DNA of 64,000 nt, taken from positions 61,616 to 125,615 of the forward strand of contig NZ_JAUXXE010000056.1 in NCBI RefSeq assembly GCF_030681155.1, in the 5' to 3' direction. Positions 62,602 through 64,000 of this stretch are shown here, piece after piece. Positions within the stretch are counted from its first letter, which is position 1. The number at the start of each line of letters is the position of its first letter. Both the position numbers and the translations under genes were made by a program. The notes under the pieces were generated by a model, which was not told where the DNA came from, ran no database searches, and saw only the letters and a list, made by a program, of their open reading frames with translations. Source of the stretch: Phenylobacterium sp. Its GTDB lineage: Bacteria; Pseudomonadota; Alphaproteobacteria; Caulobacterales; Caulobacteraceae.

Positions 62602-63381
62602 TCATGCCGTCGGCACAGTTCCGCCGTCGATGAGGTATTCCGCACCGGTGATGGATGCGGCCCGGTCGGAGGCAATGAAGGCGATCAGGTTCGCAACCTC
62701 CTCGGGCTTGGTGGGACGACCAAGCGGGATCCCGCCAAGCGATTGCATGATGATGCGCTTTCCGCCCTCGCGATCGACGCCGGCGTCCCGGGCTAGACGA
62801 TCGGCCAGGGCCACGGCCGCCTCGGTCTCGATCCACCCGGGCGCCACGCGCACCACGCGCACGCCCTGGGGGGCGACCTCTTTCGAGAGGCTCTTGCTGT
62901 AGACCGATAGCGCCGCCTTGGCCGAGGCGTAGGCGGTGGTCGCTTCTGGAAGCGGCATCAGCCGTTGGATCGACGTCACATGGACCACCACGCCGCGCCC
63001 CTGCTCCGCCATTCCCGGCACAAGCGCTCGGTCCAGGCGAACTGCGGGCATCAGATTGAGGTCGAACTCCTTGGCCCAGGCCTGGTCGTCCAGGGCGGTG
63101 AACCCGCCGGCCGGAGCAGAAGAGCCGCCGAGCATGTGGATGAGGATGTCGATCCCGCCCAACCGCTTCTGTGCGGCGGAAGCGACGCTCGCGCAGCCCT
63201 CTTCGGTGCTGAGATCCGCAGCGACGAACATATCGTCCGCGGCGCCGTCCGCCGCCGAGCGCGCGACGGTCAGGACCTGTCCGCCTAACTCGCGGAACAG
63301 CGCCACAGTGGCCGCGCCCGCGCCGCGGGTGCCGGACGTAACTAGGGCTCGTTTGCCCCCCAGGGACAGGAACCCGTTCAT
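62602..63381 (-). CDS. SDR family oxidoreductase
   Basis: 259 aa from ATG 63381, with GGAG 8 nt upstream. Nucleotide site [16 protein letters not shown] (the first Gly of TGxxxGxG is Ser-shifted), catalytic Ser in [10 protein letters not shown] and Y-A-S-A-K in [11 protein letters not shown], typical [10 protein letters not shown]. Its start overlaps the stop of the NTF2-like gene (ATGA), so the two are coupled. The in-frame extension to 63558 belongs to the neighbour's coding region. Confidence 0.9.
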   Translation of the reverse strand: MNGFLSLGGKRALVTSGTRGAGAATVALFRELGGQVLTVARSAADGAADDMFVAADLSTEEGCASVASAAQKRLGGIDILIHMLGGSSAPAGGFTALDDQAWAKEFDLNLMPAVRLDRALVPGMAEQGRGVVVHVTSIQRLMPLPEATTAYASAKAALSVYSKSLSKEVAPQGVRVVRVAPGWIETEAAVALADRLARDAGVDREGGKRIIMQSLGGIPLGRPTKPEEVANLIAFIASDRAASITGAEYLIDGGTVPTA

Positions 63382-63701
63382 GCGCCGATCTCCAGAGCCT
63401 TGATCTGATTGTCTTGCAGCCAGAAGAGGAACGTCAGGGTCGCGGGGCTGCCGGGGAAATCCCCGGTCGCCAGCGCGCGGACCGCGGTTGCATCGCCGGC
63501 ATGGCTGACCTCCAGCGGCTGAAGGGTCGTCCGATACCGGGCCTTCGTCTCCGCCCACCAGGCGCCGATGGCCGTCCGGCCCGAATAGGTGTGGCCTTCG
63601 TCAAGGACAGTGGCTTCCGGCGAGAAGGCGGCGACAAGCCGGTCGCGAGCGCCGCGGGCGTCCGCATCGAAATAGGTTTCAATGGAAGGGTGCAGTTCCA
63701 T
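63378..63701 (-). CDS. SnoaL/NTF2-like protein
   Basis: 107-aa cone-shaped NTF2-like fold: [20 protein letters not shown] (first helix), [20 protein letters not shown], then [20 protein letters not shown] and [17 protein letters not shown]. Such proteins are isomerases, dehydratases or ligand binders and often partner an SDR, as here. It is the first gene of the pair and is divergent from a LysR regulator, which probably controls it. Confidence 0.85.
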   Translation of the reverse strand: MELHPSIETYFDADARGARDRLVAAFSPEATVLDEGHTYSGRTAIGAWWAETKARYRTTLQPLEVSHAGDATAVRALATGDFPGSPATLTFLFWLQDNQIKALEIGA

Positions 63702-63782
63702 GCCTTGCTCCTTGTTGCGTCGCCTATCTAGCTAGTCCTCGACAGCTATCGCGATAAGCAGGACAAACAGGGACCTGGCATC

Positions 63783-64000
63783 GTGGAAAACGGGACAATG
63801 CTTCGATTGGGCCTAAGCGATCTTGAAGCCGTATTAGCGATCGCCCGCCGGGCCTCGTTCCGCCGCGCCGCCCTCGACCTGGGGATGTCCGCCACCGCGC
63901 TCAGCAACGCCGTCGCCAAGCTGGAGGCAGAACTCGGCGTGCGCCTGTTCAACCGGACGACGCGGAGCGTTGCGCTGACGGACGCCGGACGCCGTTTCGT
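63783..64000 (+). CDS. LysR family regulator, 3' end beyond the window
   Basis: Only the first 72 codons are inside the window. GTG 63783 or ATG 63798 may be the start. The LysR HTH is complete: [20 protein letters not shown], then [20 protein letters not shown], then [20 protein letters not shown]. The divergent 81-bp gap to the NTF2/SDR pair is the classic LysR layout, implying local regulation of that pair. Confidence 0.88.
   Translation, partial: MENGTMLRLGLSDLEAVLAIARRASFRRAALDLGMSATALSNAVAKLEAELGVRLFNRTTRSVALTDAGRRF

Overview
The window is GC-rich, almost fully coding DNA with frequent GTG/TTG starts and tightly overlapping genes. The gene content points to an aerobic alphaproteobacterium, most likely Caulobacteraceae (Phenylobacterium- or Caulobacter-like). 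The signs are TonB-dependent receptors, several acyl-CoA and short-chain dehydrogenase genes, a long-form isocitrate lyase with a RamB/ScfR-type regulator, and a B12-riboswitch-controlled metE. This placement is inferred from gene content, not from a marker gene. No rRNA, tRNA, CRISPR array, insertion sequence or prophage was seen.

Layout. 1-4.8 kb: end of a TonB-dependent receptor, an acyl-CoA dehydrogenase and an acyl-CoA ligase, which look like an uptake-and-activation module for a carboxylic acid. 5.2-11.3 kb: a DUF1254 protein, then a three-gene 2-oxoacid oxidoreductase operon (KorB, KorA and an iron-sulfur flavoprotein). 11.6-17.4 kb: glyoxylate shunt (malate synthase G, regulator, isocitrate lyase) closed by a strong terminator. 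17.4-20 kb: a DUF4387/AtuA-like pair and a secreted protein. 20-28.8 kb: a full kdp potassium operon (orf27-kdpF-kdpA-kdpB-26-aa peptide-TorF porin-kdpC-kdpD-kdpE) with unusual insertions. 28.9-34.3 kb: an aspartyl hydroxylase, a DUF2955/HlyD efflux pair, a DUF4239 membrane protein and a Crp/Fnr regulator with a candidate operator. 34.3-41.3 kb: class II aldolase, FMN hydroxyacid oxidase, Baeyer-Villiger-type monooxygenase, BASS transporter, an ssuD remnant, a DsbA/FrnE protein and an SDR. 41.4-44.2 kb: metE with a cobalamin riboswitch and an upstream 20-bp perfect palindrome. 45-45.8 kb: an EAL phosphodiesterase.

46.35-50.24 kb holds the most unusual locus: five genes whose starts and stops all overlap (GTGA/ATGA). 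They encode a RibD reductase domain, a heme-oxygenase-like putative diiron protein, a small Rieske protein, a CDP-alcohol phosphatidyltransferase and a URC1-type GTP cyclohydrolase II homologue. I know of no described pathway with this combination.

50.4-53.5 kb: two small cytochromes c, a gene-poor decaying stretch, an OmpA-family protein and the C-terminal remnant of an outer-membrane barrel. 53.5-64 kb: GST, AI-2E-type permease, TetR, medium-chain reductase, SDR, acyl-CoA synthetase, second GST, small secreted/lipoproteins, SDR plus NTF2-like protein, and a LysR regulator cut by the window end.
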